From: Bacillus proteolyticus
GTDB lineage: Bacteria; Bacillota; Bacilli; Bacillales; Bacillaceae_G
Direction of reading: 5' to 3'
Assembly: GCF_001884065.1 (NCBI RefSeq)
Contig: NZ_MACH01000092.1
Span: forward strand, 1-64,000
DNA length: 64,000 nucleotides
A program made the translations under genes and the position numbers. The notes beneath the pieces are model-generated. The model worked only from the letters and a program-made list of their open reading frames with translations, had not been told where the DNA came from and ran no database searches. This document shows, piece by piece, positions 35,303-46,396 of the stretch; position 1 is the stretch's first letter; each line of letters starts with the position of its first letter.

Positions 35303-36547
35303 ATGCCAGCAAGTATAAAATCTTCGATGAAAGATTTTCACTTAATGGTGAGTGGGCAAATTATTACTATTTTAGGATCAACACTTTTACGTTTTGCTCT
35401 GTCGTTATATGTGCTAGATATAACAGGGCGTGCTGATATATTCGCAGGATTATATGCTGTTACGAGTATTCCGTTTTTGTTAGCCCCTGTTGGCGGAGCG
35501 ATAGCAGATCGTTTCAATCGCCGTAATGTAATGGTCATTTTTGATTTTATTAACGCTGCGATTGTATTAAGCTTTATAGTTTTATTATTTACTGGATCTG
35601 TATCTATTATATTGATTGGGACAATTATGTTTTTACTAGCAGTTATTAGTGCAATGTACTCACCGGTTGTAATGGCAAGTATTCCGCAATTAGTTCCTGA
35701 GAAAAAGTTAGAACAAGCGAACGGTATCGTAAATGGTGTGCAAGCACTATCTAATATAGTTGCGCCTGTATTAGGTGGAATATTGTACGGCATAATTGGT
35801 TTGAAAATGCTCGTAATAATAAGTTGCTTCGCTTTCTTTTTATCTGCGATTTTAGAATTGTTTATTACAATACCTTTTATAAAAAGAGCGCAAGAAAGCC
35901 ATATCATACCGACAATTGTAAAGGATATGAAAGAAGGGTTTATATACGTTTTAAAACAACCATTTATTTTGAAATCTATGCTTTTAGCCGCATTACTAAA
36001 TTTAATACTAACACCGCTATTTGTAGTTGGTGCTCCAATTATTATAAGAGTAACAATGGAAAGTAGCGATACTTGGTATGGAATTGGAATGGGGTTGATC
36101 GATTTTGCTACTATTTTAGGTGCATTATCAATAGGTTTTTTTGCGAAAAAACTACAGATGAAAACACTGTATTACTGGATGCTTTTAATAGCTTTATTAG
36201 TAATACCAATGACACTATCAGTTACGCCATTTATTCTTAATTTAGGATACTATCCATCATTTATCCTCTTTATACTTTCTTCTATTCTAATTGCAATGAT
36301 CATGACAAGTGTATCCATCTATGTGATTACTGTAGTCCAAAAGAAAACACCAAATGAAAACCTAGGAAAAGTAATGGCAATTATAATAGCAGTATCTCAA
36401 TTTATGGCGCCAATTGGGCAAGTCGTTTATGGTTTTATGTTTGAAGAATTCAGTATGAACATTTATTTACCTATATTAGCAATTAGTTTCATAATGATAA
36501 TAATAGCGATAGTGACGAAGAAAAAATTATGGAATGAAGGGAACTAG
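35303..36547 (+). CDS. MFS transporter (macrolide-efflux MefA-like)
   Basis: A 414-residue major-facilitator protein with twelve hydrophobic segments. The loop after helix 2 reads GGAIADRFNRRNVMV (the family A motif), and VASIPQLVPEKKLEQANGIV is typical of the MefA/BC-type drug-efflux branch. I place the start at 35303, behind AAGGGTG, rather than 35285. Together with the TetR gene and the following ABC genes it forms an inducible export operon. Confidence 0.88.
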   Translation: MPASIKSSMKDFHLMVSGQIITILGSTLLRFALSLYVLDITGRADIFAGLYAVTSIPFLLAPVGGAIADRFNRRNVMVIFDFINAAIVLSFIVLLFTGSVSIILIGTIMFLLAVISAMYSPVVMASIPQLVPEKKLEQANGIVNGVQALSNIVAPVLGGILYGIIGLKMLVIISCFAFFLSAILELFITIPFIKRAQESHIIPTIVKDMKEGFIYVLKQPFILKSMLLAALLNLILTPLFVVGAPIIIRVTMESSDTWYGIGMGLIDFATILGALSIGFFAKKLQMKTLYYWMLLIALLVIPMTLSVTPFILNLGYYPSFILFILSSILIAMIMTSVSIYVITVVQKKTPNENLGKVMAIIIAVSQFMAPIGQVVYGFMFEEFSMNIYLPILAISFIMIIIAIVTKKKLWNEGN

Positions 36548-36553
36548 CTTCAT

Positions 36554-38893
36554 ATGATTAAGAGAATGTTAAAACGAGATTTATCTCAAAATAAAATGAT
36601 AATTACCATTTTATTTATGTTTATCATGTTATCAAGTCTTTTAATGGCTAGTGCTTCAAGTAACGTTATAAATCTATTGAATTCAATGGATCAATTGTTT
36701 AAAGTATCAAGCGCACCGCATTTCGTACAAATGCATGCTGGAGAAATAAATCAAAAGTCAATCGATTTATTTGTTAAAAGAACGCCTATTATAAAAAAAC
36801 AGCAAACGGCTGAAATGGTTCAAATAAATGGAACCAACATTTTTATAAAGAAGAAAAATCAAGCGGAACATAATAGTGTAATGGACATTAGCTTCGTGAA
36901 ACAAAATAGTAATTTTGACTTTTTATTAAATTTGAATAATGAAGTGGTCGATGTTAGGAAAGGGGAAATAGGTGTACCCATTTATTATATGCAAAAATAT
37001 AATTTGCATATTGGAGATAAAATATGGGTTGTTAAAAATAATAATGAACTAGAATTTACTATTTCAGCATTTGTTCGTGATGTTCAAATGAACCCATCAA
37101 TTGTTAGTTCAAAACGATTTGTAATAAGCAATGAAGATTTCGAAAGAATAAAGGGGGATTTTGGAGAAAGCGAATATCTTATTGAATTCCAGCTAACAGA
37201 TGTAGATAAAATAAATGAATTTGAAAACCTATACCAGTCATCGAACTTACCTCAAAAAGGTCCCTCTATTACGTATTCACTCTTTAAAACACTCAATTCA
37301 TTAACAGATGGAATAATAGCTGCAGTACTTATCATAATAAGTGCATTATTAATGATAATCGCAATTTTATGTATTAGATTTACGATTATTACTTCAATGG
37401 AAGAAGACTATCAGGAAATTGGTGTAATGAAAGCTATCGGCATTAAAAGTAAAGATATTCAAAAACTATATGTAACAAAATATGTTGTTATTTCTGCTAG
37501 CGGATGTATATGTGGATATATACTTTCATTATTTGTTTCAAAAATATTCACCTCTAATATCTCACTTTATATGGGGACAGCAAATACAAGTGTTTTACAT
37601 TTTGTTGTACCATTAATAGTCACAGCTTTGTTATTTCTAGCCGTTATCCTTTTCTGTCGTCTCATTTTGCGGAATTTCAGGAGAATAACAGCAATAGATG
37701 CTTTACGATCAAAAGATAATCTAGGAAAGAGGAAGGTAAAAAGTTCTTTTTCTCTCTCTCAAACTAATATTACAAATGTAAATATATTTATTGGTATACA
37801 AGATGTAGTAAAACGATTTAAGTTATATCGCGTATTAAGTATCGTATTAATCATAGCCGTGTTCATGATTGTTGTACCTGTTAACTTTTTGTATACGATT
37901 CAGTCACCGAAGTTTGTAAATTATATGGGAACAGGAAAAAGTGATATTCGAATAGATTTACAGCAATCTGAAAATATAGAGAAACGATTTAAGGATGTAA
38001 TTTCATATATACGAAATGATGAAGAAGTAGAAAAATATGCAGCATTTGTAACGAGTACATTTAAAATGGTGAACGCTGATGGTACACATGAAAACTTAAA
38101 TATAGAAGTAGGAGACTTCACTCAATTTCCAGTAGACTATATTCAAGGTATGGCACCAAAAAATGAAAATGAAATTGCTCTTTCTTATATGAACGCAAAT
38201 GAATTAAAAAAGAATGTAGGGGATCATATCGTTTTATTTGTGGATGGGAAAGAAGAAACACTAACGATTAGTGGTATGTATCAAGATGTAACGAATGGTG
38301 GGAAAACAGCTAAAGCTAGTTTTTCTAATAATAATGAAAATATATTATGGTATGTAGTAAATGTAGATACGAAGCCTACTGTGAATCTGCAAGAAAAAGT
38401 GAAGGAGTATAAACAAAATTTTAATTCTGCAAAAATAACAGATACGGATGATTATTTAACGCAAACTTTAGGAGAGACAATTAAACAATTAAGACTCGTG
38501 ACTCAAGTGGCTATTTTGATTGCGATATTGATATCAGTTTTAATTACTGCGATGTTTTTTAAAATGTTATTAGCAAAAGACTCCTCCCAAATATTAATAA
38601 TGAAAAGTATTGGTTTTTCTAGAAAAGATATTCGTATACAGTATATAACACGTTCTATCGTCATTGTATTATTAGGCATTGTGACAGGGACATGTATAGC
38701 TGCTACACTTAGTGAAATGTTAGTAAGTTGGTTAGGCTCATTTATGGGAGCAGCTCATATAAAGTTTGTCGTAAATCCCATCGTTTCTTATGTAATATGT
38801 CCAGCTATTTTATTTATATCTGTGACTGCAACAACAATTTTCAGTAGTTTTACTATGAAGCAAACAAACGATGTAAAGTCAAATGGGGAGTAG
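36554..38893 (+). CDS. ABC transporter permease, two FtsX-like domains
   Basis: A 779-residue permease of the FtsX/MacB superfamily. It has an N-terminal helix, a large extracytoplasmic segment (about 40-240), three helices with an FtsX core (around 255-375), a second helix near 430, another extracytoplasmic segment and a final three-helix FtsX core (about 650-770). This is the layout of permeases in peptide-antibiotic or lipoprotein-handling systems. It starts six bases after the MFS gene and ends two bases before the ATPase gene, so all are co-transcribed. Substrate unknown. Confidence 0.87.
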   Translation: MIKRMLKRDLSQNKMIITILFMFIMLSSLLMASASSNVINLLNSMDQLFKVSSAPHFVQMHAGEINQKSIDLFVKRTPIIKKQQTAEMVQINGTNIFIKKKNQAEHNSVMDISFVKQNSNFDFLLNLNNEVVDVRKGEIGVPIYYMQKYNLHIGDKIWVVKNNNELEFTISAFVRDVQMNPSIVSSKRFVISNEDFERIKGDFGESEYLIEFQLTDVDKINEFENLYQSSNLPQKGPSITYSLFKTLNSLTDGIIAAVLIIISALLMIIAILCIRFTIITSMEEDYQEIGVMKAIGIKSKDIQKLYVTKYVVISASGCICGYILSLFVSKIFTSNISLYMGTANTSVLHFVVPLIVTALLFLAVILFCRLILRNFRRITAIDALRSKDNLGKRKVKSSFSLSQTNITNVNIFIGIQDVVKRFKLYRVLSIVLIIAVFMIVVPVNFLYTIQSPKFVNYMGTGKSDIRIDLQQSENIEKRFKDVISYIRNDEEVEKYAAFVTSTFKMVNADGTHENLNIEVGDFTQFPVDYIQGMAPKNENEIALSYMNANELKKNVGDHIVLFVDGKEETLTISGMYQDVTNGGKTAKASFSNNNENILWYVVNVDTKPTVNLQEKVKEYKQNFNSAKITDTDDYLTQTLGETIKQLRLVTQVAILIAILISVLITAMFFKMLLAKDSSQILIMKSIGFSRKDIRIQYITRSIVIVLLGIVTGTCIAATLSEMLVSWLGSFMGAAHIKFVVNPIVSYVICPAILFISVTATTIFSSFTMKQTNDVKSNGE

Positions 38894-38895
38894 GG

Positions 38896-39666
38896 GTGTA
38901 TCACTTGAAAAAAAATTTAGAAGTAAGGCAATTAAACAAAACATATTCAATAGATGGAAATGCAAATTATCACGTGCTAAAAAATATAGATTTAGAGGTT
39001 TATGAGGGAGAATTTGTATCGGTTATGGGGCCTTCTGGTTCTGGGAAATCGACGTTACTATATAATATTAGTGGAATGGATCAAATGTCATCAGGAAGTG
39101 TGAAAATTGGTAGTAAAGAAATATCTTGTATGAAAGAAGAAGCGTTAGCCAAATTGCGCCTTACTGAAATAGGATTTATTTTTCAGCAGAGCAACCTTCT
39201 TAGAAACTTGAATCTATTTGATAATATCATTTTGTCTGCATATTTAGCGAAATGTGAGAGTAAGAAAATAGTAAATCAACGTGCTCTGGAGCTAATGGGG
39301 AAAATGGGGATAAGTGATATAGCGTCTCATTATATAACCGAAGTATCTGGAGGGCAATTACAAAGGGTCTCTATATGTAGAGCGCTTATTAATAATCCAA
39401 ATGTTATTTTTGCAGATGAGCCGACTGGTGCTCTAAATTTAAAATCAACAGAAGAAGTAATGCAAATATTATTAAATATTAACCGTGATGGAACGACTAT
39501 TATGTTAGTAACTCATGATGTAAAGGTAGCAGCGAAAACAGAAAGAGTTCTTTTTATGGCAGACGGTGAAATTGTTAGTGAAATACAGTTAGGTAAGCTT
39601 AGGAACGATGATTTAAAAGCGCGAGAAGAGAAGTTGTTAAAATGGTTAGCTGTACTTGGATTTTAA
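38896..39666 (+). CDS. ABC transporter ATP-binding protein (MacB/LolD type)
   Basis: A ~256-residue ATPase partner of the preceding permease. Walker A is GPSGSGKST, the signature is VSGGQLQR, Walker B is VIFADEPTGAL and the switch His is in MLVTHDVK. Sequence ADEPTGAL and the short size place it in the LolD/MacB group. The start is GTG 38896 or TTG 38905; both have purine-rich sites (GGGGAG, AGGGG). Last gene of the TetR operon, closed by a terminator. Confidence 0.92.
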   Translation: MYHLKKNLEVRQLNKTYSIDGNANYHVLKNIDLEVYEGEFVSVMGPSGSGKSTLLYNISGMDQMSSGSVKIGSKEISCMKEEALAKLRLTEIGFIFQQSNLLRNLNLFDNIILSAYLAKCESKKIVNQRALELMGKMGISDIASHYITEVSGGQLQRVSICRALINNPNVIFADEPTGALNLKSTEEVMQILLNINRDGTTIMLVTHDVKVAAKTERVLFMADGEIVSEIQLGKLRNDDLKAREEKLLKWLAVLGF

Positions 39667-39670
39667 AGAC

Positions 39671-39700
39671 AAAAACTCCTATTGGGTATAGGAGTTTTTT
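39671..39700 (+). terminator. Terminator of the TetR-MFS-ABC operon
   Basis: AAAAACTCCTAT and ATAGGAGTTTTTT form a 12-bp stem with a 5-base loop. Confidence 0.9.
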
Positions 39701-39764
39701 CTTTGCTTGAAAGTTCAATAAGATTTATAATAATTTTCTGACTATTAAATTTAGGGGGATATAA

Positions 39765-40475
39765 ATGAAAAGTGAAACTTTGCATACTCAAGAAGATATT
39801 ACTAAAATGCTCGATTCATTATTAAGATCGGCAGAACCATTTTGGAATGAATTTTATGCGAATAGAGAAAAAGATGTTCCGTTTTTTGAAAATGTTCCGG
39901 ATGAGAATCTGGTTTCATATATAGAAACAGGATGGGTTTCCAAAGGGAAAGTGCTGGAACTTGGATGTGGCCCAGGAAGAAATGCAATTTATTTAGTGAC
40001 TGAAGGATTTGATGTAACAGCAGTGGATTTATCTATAGAAGGCATTAATTGGGCGAAAGAGAGGGCATTAGAAAAAGGAATAGGAATTCACTTTATTTGT
40101 GATTCAATTTTTAATTTAGAGGTTCAAAATGAATTTGATTTTGTATACGATTCGGGTTGTTTACATCATATTCCACCACATAGAAGGATACATTATGTGG
40201 ATTTAATTAAAAACTCATTGAAATCGGGTGGTTATTTCGGATTAACATGTTTTGCAGCAGGTGATTTAGATGAGCGAAATGGATCAGAAATAACAGATTG
40301 GGACGTATATAGAGGTTGGAGTTTACAAGGTGGTCTTGCCTATTCGGATGAAAAATTAAGGGAGATATTTAAAGAGTTTGAAGTGATTGAAATTAGGAAG
40401 ATGAAACAAATTGAACAACCAAATACTATGTTTGGAGAGTCATTTCTTTGGACAGCATTATTTAAGAAGAAATAA
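39765..40475 (+). CDS. Class I SAM-dependent methyltransferase
   Basis: A 236-residue methyltransferase. Motif I is VLELGCGPGRNAIYLVTEG (about 63-81), followed by FDVTAVDLSIEGINWA and FDFVYDSGCLHHIPPHRRI, which contains the LHHIP motif common in small-molecule methyltransferases. AGGGGG precedes the ATG. Monocistronic. Substrate unknown; similar proteins include thiopurine- or tellurite-type methyltransferases. Confidence 0.87.
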   Translation: MKSETLHTQEDITKMLDSLLRSAEPFWNEFYANREKDVPFFENVPDENLVSYIETGWVSKGKVLELGCGPGRNAIYLVTEGFDVTAVDLSIEGINWAKERALEKGIGIHFICDSIFNLEVQNEFDFVYDSGCLHHIPPHRRIHYVDLIKNSLKSGGYFGLTCFAAGDLDERNGSEITDWDVYRGWSLQGGLAYSDEKLREIFKEFEVIEIRKMKQIEQPNTMFGESFLWTALFKKK

Positions 40476-40595
40476 GGAAGTAGATAATTGACAAACTCAT
40501 CGTTTTTATAGACAATACATTTACAAGAATATACGTTCGGTTTTTGTTAGCCGGTGTATGTTTTACATAAATACATAACAAGGGGCTGTCTCCAT

Positions 40596-41003
40596 ATGAG
40601 TAACACAAATCAAAAAATTACTACGTTTTTAATGTTTGAGGGCAAAGCTGAGGAAGCGATGAATTTTTATACGTCGCTATTTGATCAATCAGAAATTGTA
40701 AGTATTTCTCGCTACGATGAAAATGGACCTGGTAAAGAGGGAACCGTAATTCATGCAACTTTTACGCTAAATGGCCAAGAGTTTATGTGTATTGATAGCT
40801 ATGTAAATCATAATTTTACATTCACTCCAGCTATGTCTCTTTATGTAACTTGTGGGACAGAAGAAGAGATTGAAACGGTCTTTCATAAACTAGCGCAGGA
40901 TGGAGCAACTCTTATGCCTTTAGGTTCTTATCCGTTTAGTAAAAAGTTTGGCTGGTTAAATGATAAGTATGGTGTATCTTGGCAGTTAACTCTTGCTGAA
41001 TAA
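40596..41003 (+). CDS. VOC-family (PhnB/glyoxalase-like) protein
   Basis: A 135-residue protein with paired beta-alpha-beta-beta-beta units of the vicinal-oxygen-chelate fold, PhnB subgroup. Visible are TTFLMFEGKAEEAMNFYTSL at the N-terminus and GSYPFSKKFGWLNDKYGVSW at the C-terminus, the usual ends of this family. The ATG at 40596 has AAGGGG upstream, so the extra 14 residues of the longer frame are unlikely. No substrate can be assigned. Confidence 0.85.
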   Translation: MSNTNQKITTFLMFEGKAEEAMNFYTSLFDQSEIVSISRYDENGPGKEGTVIHATFTLNGQEFMCIDSYVNHNFTFTPAMSLYVTCGTEEEIETVFHKLAQDGATLMPLGSYPFSKKFGWLNDKYGVSWQLTLAE

Positions 41004-41346
41004 AAAAGAAAAAGCGTAGCGTATTTGTTTAATGGATTTAGTTAAAATCTTGAAAAATTAAATAACATAAAAAAGCGTTCCAACTGTCAACAGGTTTGGA
41101 ATGCTTTTTTTATGTGGAAGTGAGTTGTTTAAAACTTACCAATTCTACGATTATTTTAAATGAATGGAATGGATGTGTAATTTTGTGTCTTTTTAGAATT
41201 TTTAGTGATTATTAATATTTATCTGTTAATATAAATATAGACAACTATGTATTAACTATCAGGCGGGTTAATAGAAAAAGGAAAGCATAAATAGTTAATA
41301 AGCTTACACATAAAATGCAACTAGATTGTTAGGAGGACTAATCACA
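41004..41346. other. Intergenic interval with terminator
   Basis: Contains a stem-loop terminator (41068-41113) after the VOC gene, then AT-rich promoter sequence for the next methyltransferase. No gene seen. Confidence 0.5.
41068..41113 (+). terminator. Terminator after the VOC gene
   Basis: AAAAAAGCGTTCCAAC pairs with GGTTTGGAATGCTTTTTTT with small mismatches and a T7 run. Confidence 0.8.
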
Positions 41347-42129
41347 ATGGATATTACACAACAAAACAGTAATGCATGGGATAAGAAGGTTGAAGAAGGT
41401 TCTAGATACACGCAGCCTGTAAGTAGCGAGGTTATTGAGAAAAGCAAATCAGGTGAATGGGAGATTACAGTGACTACGGAAAAATCAGTTCCTAGAGAGT
41501 GGTTTCCAAAGTCATTAGATGGATTAAAGATACTTTGCTTAGCATCAGGTGGCGGACAACAAGCACCAGTTCTAGCTGCTGCTGGAGCAGATGTAACAGT
41601 TACTGATATATCTAAGAAGCAATTGGAACAAGATGAAAAGGTAGCAAAACGGGATGGTTTGACTTTAAAAACAGTACAAGGAGATATGTCAGACCTTAGT
41701 GATTTTGAGAATGAATATTTTGATATTGTTGTAAATCCTGTTTCTAATTTGTTTGTAAAAGATATTCATCTTGTATGGAATGAAGTTTCTAGGGTTTTAA
41801 AGAATAAAGGTATTCTTATTTCTGGATTTACAAATCCGTTACTATGGATTTTTGATGATAACCAAGAACAAAAAGGTATTCTTGATGTTAAACATTCAAT
41901 TCCTTCATCAACATTGGATTATTTACCAGAGGATGAAGTTCAAGATTACATCGATTCAAATCAAACAATAGAATATGCGCATACTCTAGAAGACCAAATC
42001 CAAGGCCAAGTTGAAGCTGGTTTTGTTATAACAGGTTTTTATGAGGATGATTTTGGTGGAACAAGGATATTAGATAAGCATATTAAAACCTTTATTGCGA
42101 CAAAAGCTATAAAGGTAAAGATGGATTAA
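41347..42129 (+). CDS. Class I SAM-dependent methyltransferase
   Basis: A 260-residue methyltransferase with motif I LKILCLASGGGQQAPVLAAA (about 60-79), then ADVTVTDISKKQLEQDEKVA and a YFDIVVNPVSNLFV motif IV region. The ATG at 41347 has AGGAGG ten bases upstream. Monocistronic. It differs from the neighbour at 39765 in its SGGG motif and is not a recent duplicate. Substrate unknown. Confidence 0.87.
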   Translation: MDITQQNSNAWDKKVEEGSRYTQPVSSEVIEKSKSGEWEITVTTEKSVPREWFPKSLDGLKILCLASGGGQQAPVLAAAGADVTVTDISKKQLEQDEKVAKRDGLTLKTVQGDMSDLSDFENEYFDIVVNPVSNLFVKDIHLVWNEVSRVLKNKGILISGFTNPLLWIFDDNQEQKGILDVKHSIPSSTLDYLPEDEVQDYIDSNQTIEYAHTLEDQIQGQVEAGFVITGFYEDDFGGTRILDKHIKTFIATKAIKVKMD

Positions 42130-42176
42130 GAATTTTTGCTTGTCATACGGGGCGTTAGTCGAAGACGGCTCTTAAA

Positions 42177-42210
42177 ATAGAAAAGGATGGTGCTTTCCAT
42201 CCTTTTCCTT
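42177..42210 (+). terminator. Terminator after the second methyltransferase
   Basis: AAAAGGATGG and CCATCCTTTT form a perfect stem with a 6-base loop. Confidence 0.8.
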
Positions 42211-42286
42211 ATGTATTTTGAGTGTCGAAACTATTCTCAAAACAAGTTTTACACTACCAATTGTATAATTAGGTTATGCTTTTATA

Positions 42287-43506
<1,220 letters not shown>

Positions 43507-43610
43507 CTAATTATGCAATGAATGTTTCAATAAACTAAATAAGTTCTAATGCGTTGATTAAAATATTCAATACTAGATTGTGGTATAATTTACATACAGG
43601 GGGAAAGTAG

Positions 43611-44093
43611 ATGACACAGCATAAAGAAGAACAGATGAATGAGGCATTAGCATTATTTTACTTTGCATATAAAACATTTACTGAAAAGCCAGATGAAATT
43701 ATAAAAGAGTACGGTATACAACGAGTACATCACCGAATTTTATTTTTTATTGCACGTTTTCCAGGGATAAGTGTAAATGAGTTATTATCACTGCTAGAAA
43801 TAAGTAAACAAGCTCTACACGGACCATTACGACAACTTGTGGAAAAGAATTTAATTGAGAGTAATGAAGCTACACATGACCGCCGTGTGAAACAGTTATC
43901 TTTAACAGAAGAAGGTACAGATTTAGAGAAAAAACTGAGCGATGTTCAAAGGATGCAAATGGATGCTATTTTTTCAAAATTTGGTGAATCATGCGAAGAA
44001 AATTGGCATCAAGTTATGAATGAAATGGCAAATAGCCGATCAGGTTTTGATGCTTGGATATCGAAACGGGAAATACCAGTCGATCAAAAATAA
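43611..44093 (+). CDS. MarR-family transcriptional regulator
   Basis: A 160-residue winged-helix regulator. The DNA-binding region (about 40-105) reads HHRILFFIARFPGISVNELL, then LEISKQALHGPLRQLVEKNL and the wing HDRRVKQLSLTEEG. GGGGGAAAG precedes the ATG. It is divergent from the decarboxylase pseudogene, the usual position for a regulator of a catabolic or detoxification gene, so its local target may now be lost. Confidence 0.92.
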   Translation: MTQHKEEQMNEALALFYFAYKTFTEKPDEIIKEYGIQRVHHRILFFIARFPGISVNELLSLLEISKQALHGPLRQLVEKNLIESNEATHDRRVKQLSLTEEGTDLEKKLSDVQRMQMDAIFSKFGESCEENWHQVMNEMANSRSGFDAWISKREIPVDQK

Positions 44094-44261
44094 TGAGAAA
44101 ATATATCTGTTTTTATAGTTTGAAAAAGAACAAATTTTATCCATGCATTTGGCAACTATGGATAAATCATAGAGTGAATGGATAAAAAGTTACATTACTA
44201 GATACTTTATACGTGTACGCGATGGAACAAAAAAATCCACATTTCCGAGAGGGGAATAATA

Positions 44262-44999
44262 ATGATAAAACTTGTACTTATTCGTCACGGACAAAGTTTA
44301 TGGAATCTTGAAAATCGCTTTACTGGATGGACTGATGTAGATTTATCAGAGAATGGATTAAGTGAAGCAAGAGAAGCAGGAGCAATATTAAAGGAAAATG
44401 GTTATACTTTCGATGTTGCTTACACATCTGTATTAAAACGAGCAATCCGAACTTTAAGGATTGTGCTGCATGAAATGGATCTTACCTGGGTGCCTGTACA
44501 TAAATCGTGGAAACTAAATGAAAGACATTATGGCGCACTACAAGGATTGAATAAAGAAGAAACTGCAAAAAAATATGGAGAAGAACAAGTTCATATTTGG
44601 AGAAGAAGCATTGATGTAAGGCCACCTGCTCTTACTGAAGATGACCCTAGATATGAAGCGAACGATCCAAGATATAAAACACTTCAAAAAGATGAATTCC
44701 CATTAACTGAATGTTTGGAGGATACGGAGAAACGAGTGCTTAATTATTGGCATTCAGAAATTGCACCGTCATTAAGAAGTGGTGAGAAAGTAATTATTTC
44801 ATCTCATGGTAATACAATTCGATCGCTAGTGAAATACTTAGACAACCTTTCAAATGATGGAGTGGTTTCATTAAATATTCCAACTAGCATTCCGCTTGTT
44901 TATGAATTAGACGAAAATTTACGTCCGATTCGTCATTATTACTTAAGTATTGATGGAGAAGTACCTGAAGGGGAAATTCCGAAACATATTTCTTTTTAA
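44262..44999 (+). CDS. gpmA: 2,3-bisphosphoglycerate-dependent phosphoglycerate mutase
   Basis: A 245-residue glycolytic enzyme interconverting 3- and 2-phosphoglycerate. The phospho-histidine is in [34 protein letters not shown] carries the catalytic Glu, and [15 protein letters not shown] the second catalytic His. Length is that of the E. coli GpmA type, not the cofactor-independent GpmI that Bacillus uses as its main enzyme, so this is an additional isozyme. GAGAGGGG precedes the ATG. Confidence 0.95.
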   Translation: MIKLVLIRHGQSLWNLENRFTGWTDVDLSENGLSEAREAGAILKENGYTFDVAYTSVLKRAIRTLRIVLHEMDLTWVPVHKSWKLNERHYGALQGLNKEETAKKYGEEQVHIWRRSIDVRPPALTEDDPRYEANDPRYKTLQKDEFPLTECLEDTEKRVLNYWHSEIAPSLRSGEKVIISSHGNTIRSLVKYLDNLSNDGVVSLNIPTSIPLVYELDENLRPIRHYYLSIDGEVPEGEIPKHISF

Positions 45000-45052
45000 C
45001 ATGAAAATTTGTAACGCGTGCTTGTCTACATATACAATGTAGATTCATGATA

Positions 45053-45119
45053 AAAAGACGTGGTACCTTCTAATGTATATGCGATATTGCTAAATTTAGA
45101 AGCTTGTCCACGTCTTTTG
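45053..45119 (+). terminator. Long imperfect stem-loop after gpmA
   Basis: AAAAGACGTGG and CCACGTCTTTT pair, and an inner pair TTCTAA/TTAGAA extends the stem around an AT-rich loop. It ends in T-runs on both strands. Confidence 0.75.
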
Positions 45120-45185
45120 TCATAAAGAGAGCTGCTTGTGCATGTAATGATATCGTGAGTAGTTTTTGAATGGAGGGTGATGTGA

Positions 45186-45926
45186 TTGGTGATCTCTAAC
45201 ATTCGAATCGGCTTATTTATTTTAGCAATCGTTTTTCTAGTACTTGTTTTCTTTTACTGGAGAAACGAAGAGTTATACGAGGAGAAAAAGCAACGTATTA
45301 GAAAGACCTGGTATGGGTTGTTTATAATATCAGTCACCGTATATTTCATGATAAAAGGAATTGATTTAACCCTCTGGAAAAATCTTTTAATGTTCACTGC
45401 AATGGTTATTTTCGTTGATATCGCATTTATTTTAACACCTAATATTTCAGAAATATGGGGAGCGAAATTTAGTGATATCGGCAAGACTGTTCAATCGATA
45501 AAACGGTCATTAATTGCTTCTAAAGCAAGAGGAGAAATATACACGACAATTATTCAAAATGTTAATCCAGCAGTATTCGGTACGATGGAATGGCATACAG
45601 AAGAGGAATATACAAAAAGCTTAAATGCATTTTTAGATTCATATGGGGAAAAGGTTGGTGCGAAAATTGTTGTTTTTGAAGCCGCGAAGGAATTAAATAC
45701 AAACTTTCGTGGTATTCGCTCGCAATTTAGTATTATTGTTCCCGTAGAACACGTTGAACAGTTGAATGAGCAAAAAGCTGTTCAAATAGAAAACGTTGGG
45801 ATTATACCAGCAAAAATAGTAAGTGATGTTTTCATTGTTATTGATGGGAAGAAAAATAACCTGCAAGATCGAGATTTTGAAAATGTATATAATTTAACTA
45901 TACATCATAGTTATTTTAGTAAGTAG
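45186..45926 (+). CDS. SpoIISA-like membrane toxin
   Basis: A 246-residue protein with three N-terminal membrane helices (about 7-25, 42-60 and 68-90) and a cytoplasmic domain (about 100-246) with a GAF-like alpha/beta pattern. The sequence [20 protein letters not shown] aligns by eye with the second helix region of B. subtilis SpoIISA (RKTWYLLF...), and the overall layout and size (248 in B. subtilis) agree. SpoIISA damages the membrane when not bound by SpoIISB. Start is TTG 45186 behind GGAGGGTG. No co-transcribed antitoxin follows directly: a terminator intervenes, then two small ORFs. Confidence 0.82.
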   Translation: MVISNIRIGLFILAIVFLVLVFFYWRNEELYEEKKQRIRKTWYGLFIISVTVYFMIKGIDLTLWKNLLMFTAMVIFVDIAFILTPNISEIWGAKFSDIGKTVQSIKRSLIASKARGEIYTTIIQNVNPAVFGTMEWHTEEEYTKSLNAFLDSYGEKVGAKIVVFEAAKELNTNFRGIRSQFSIIVPVEHVEQLNEQKAVQIENVGIIPAKIVSDVFIVIDGKKNNLQDRDFENVYNLTIHHSYFSK

Positions 45927-45950
45927 GACAGAATTTTCTGTCCTACTCTT
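45922..45950 (+). terminator. Terminator overlapping the end of the SpoIISA-like gene
   Basis: AGTAGGACAG and CTGTCCTACT form a perfect stem around AATTTT that includes the stop codon, with a T-rich tail. Confidence 0.8.
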
Positions 45951-46033
45951 TTATACATAAATTCGGAATAAATCGGAAAAAGTTGAATAAAATCGGACAA
46001 TCATTCCTACACTAGCACGTAGAGGTGATTGTA

Positions 46034-46162
46034 GTGATAAAAGATTATGACAATGATTTTTTTAAAGAAGACAATGAAGATACGACAGATTTCTCGTTAA
46101 TAAAAGGAGATACATTACAGCAAGTAGAAGAATTAGAAGAAGAGTTAAAAAGAAAATCATGA
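46034..46162 (+). CDS. Small acidic protein, candidate SpoIISB-type antitoxin
   Basis: A 42-residue frame with GTG start and GAGGTGAT upstream. It reads IKDYDNDFFKEDNEDTTDFS, then LIKGDTLQQVEELEEELKRK. The end loosely resembles that of B. subtilis SpoIISB (ERLIDEYKRKKA), and the position 108 bases after the toxin fits an antitoxin with its own promoter. It shares FFKE...TDFSL-KG with the next small ORF, so the two are related. Antitoxin function is inference. Confidence 0.6.
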   Translation: MIKDYDNDFFKEDNEDTTDFSLIKGDTLQQVEELEEELKRKS

Positions 46163-46350
46163 TTGTACACTTTGTCTGCATTTGCTATATAATATAAATA
46201 GAAGATTGTATCTTTTTAAAGAGGGGGAGAAGAGATGGCTGAATTAAATGTACAAAAGTCTTCATTTTTTAAAGAAAAAAAAGAAGAACTAAATACAGAT
46301 TTCTCTCTTGTGAAAGGTGCATTAACGGAAAATGTAAATCGATTAGAAAA
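46075..46350 (+). repeat. Segmental duplication, copy A (~275 bp)
   Basis: This segment, from TGAAGAT(A) within the 42-residue ORF through most of the next ORF, recurs at 47557-47834 in the same orientation with a handful of substitutions and one 1-base indel before the second ATG. The intergenic promoter-like stretch is copied almost exactly. Confidence 0.92.
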
Positions 46351-46396
46351 ATTTGTAGAGGCAATTCCATATAAGTATATAAAAGAGAATGCGTAA
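46235..46396 (+). CDS. Small FFKE/TDFSLVKG-family protein, copy A
   Basis: A 53-residue frame with GAGGGGGAGAAG upstream of the ATG. It starts AELNVQKSSFFKEKKEELNT, followed by DFSLVKGALTENVNRLEKF and a divergent end PYKYIKENA. The FFKE-x-TDFSLVKG core is shared with the preceding 42-residue ORF and with a duplicated paralogue at 47718. The variable C-terminus next to a conserved N-terminal half is what one expects of small proteins that pair with different partners. Unknown function. Confidence 0.65.
   Translation: MAELNVQKSSFFKEKKEELNTDFSLVKGALTENVNRLEKFVEAIPYKYIKENA

Noticed and set aside
44222-44262. GGAACAAAAAAATCC upstream of gpmA as a fifth SigP promoter
   Set aside because: No GTCTAT 18 bases downstream.
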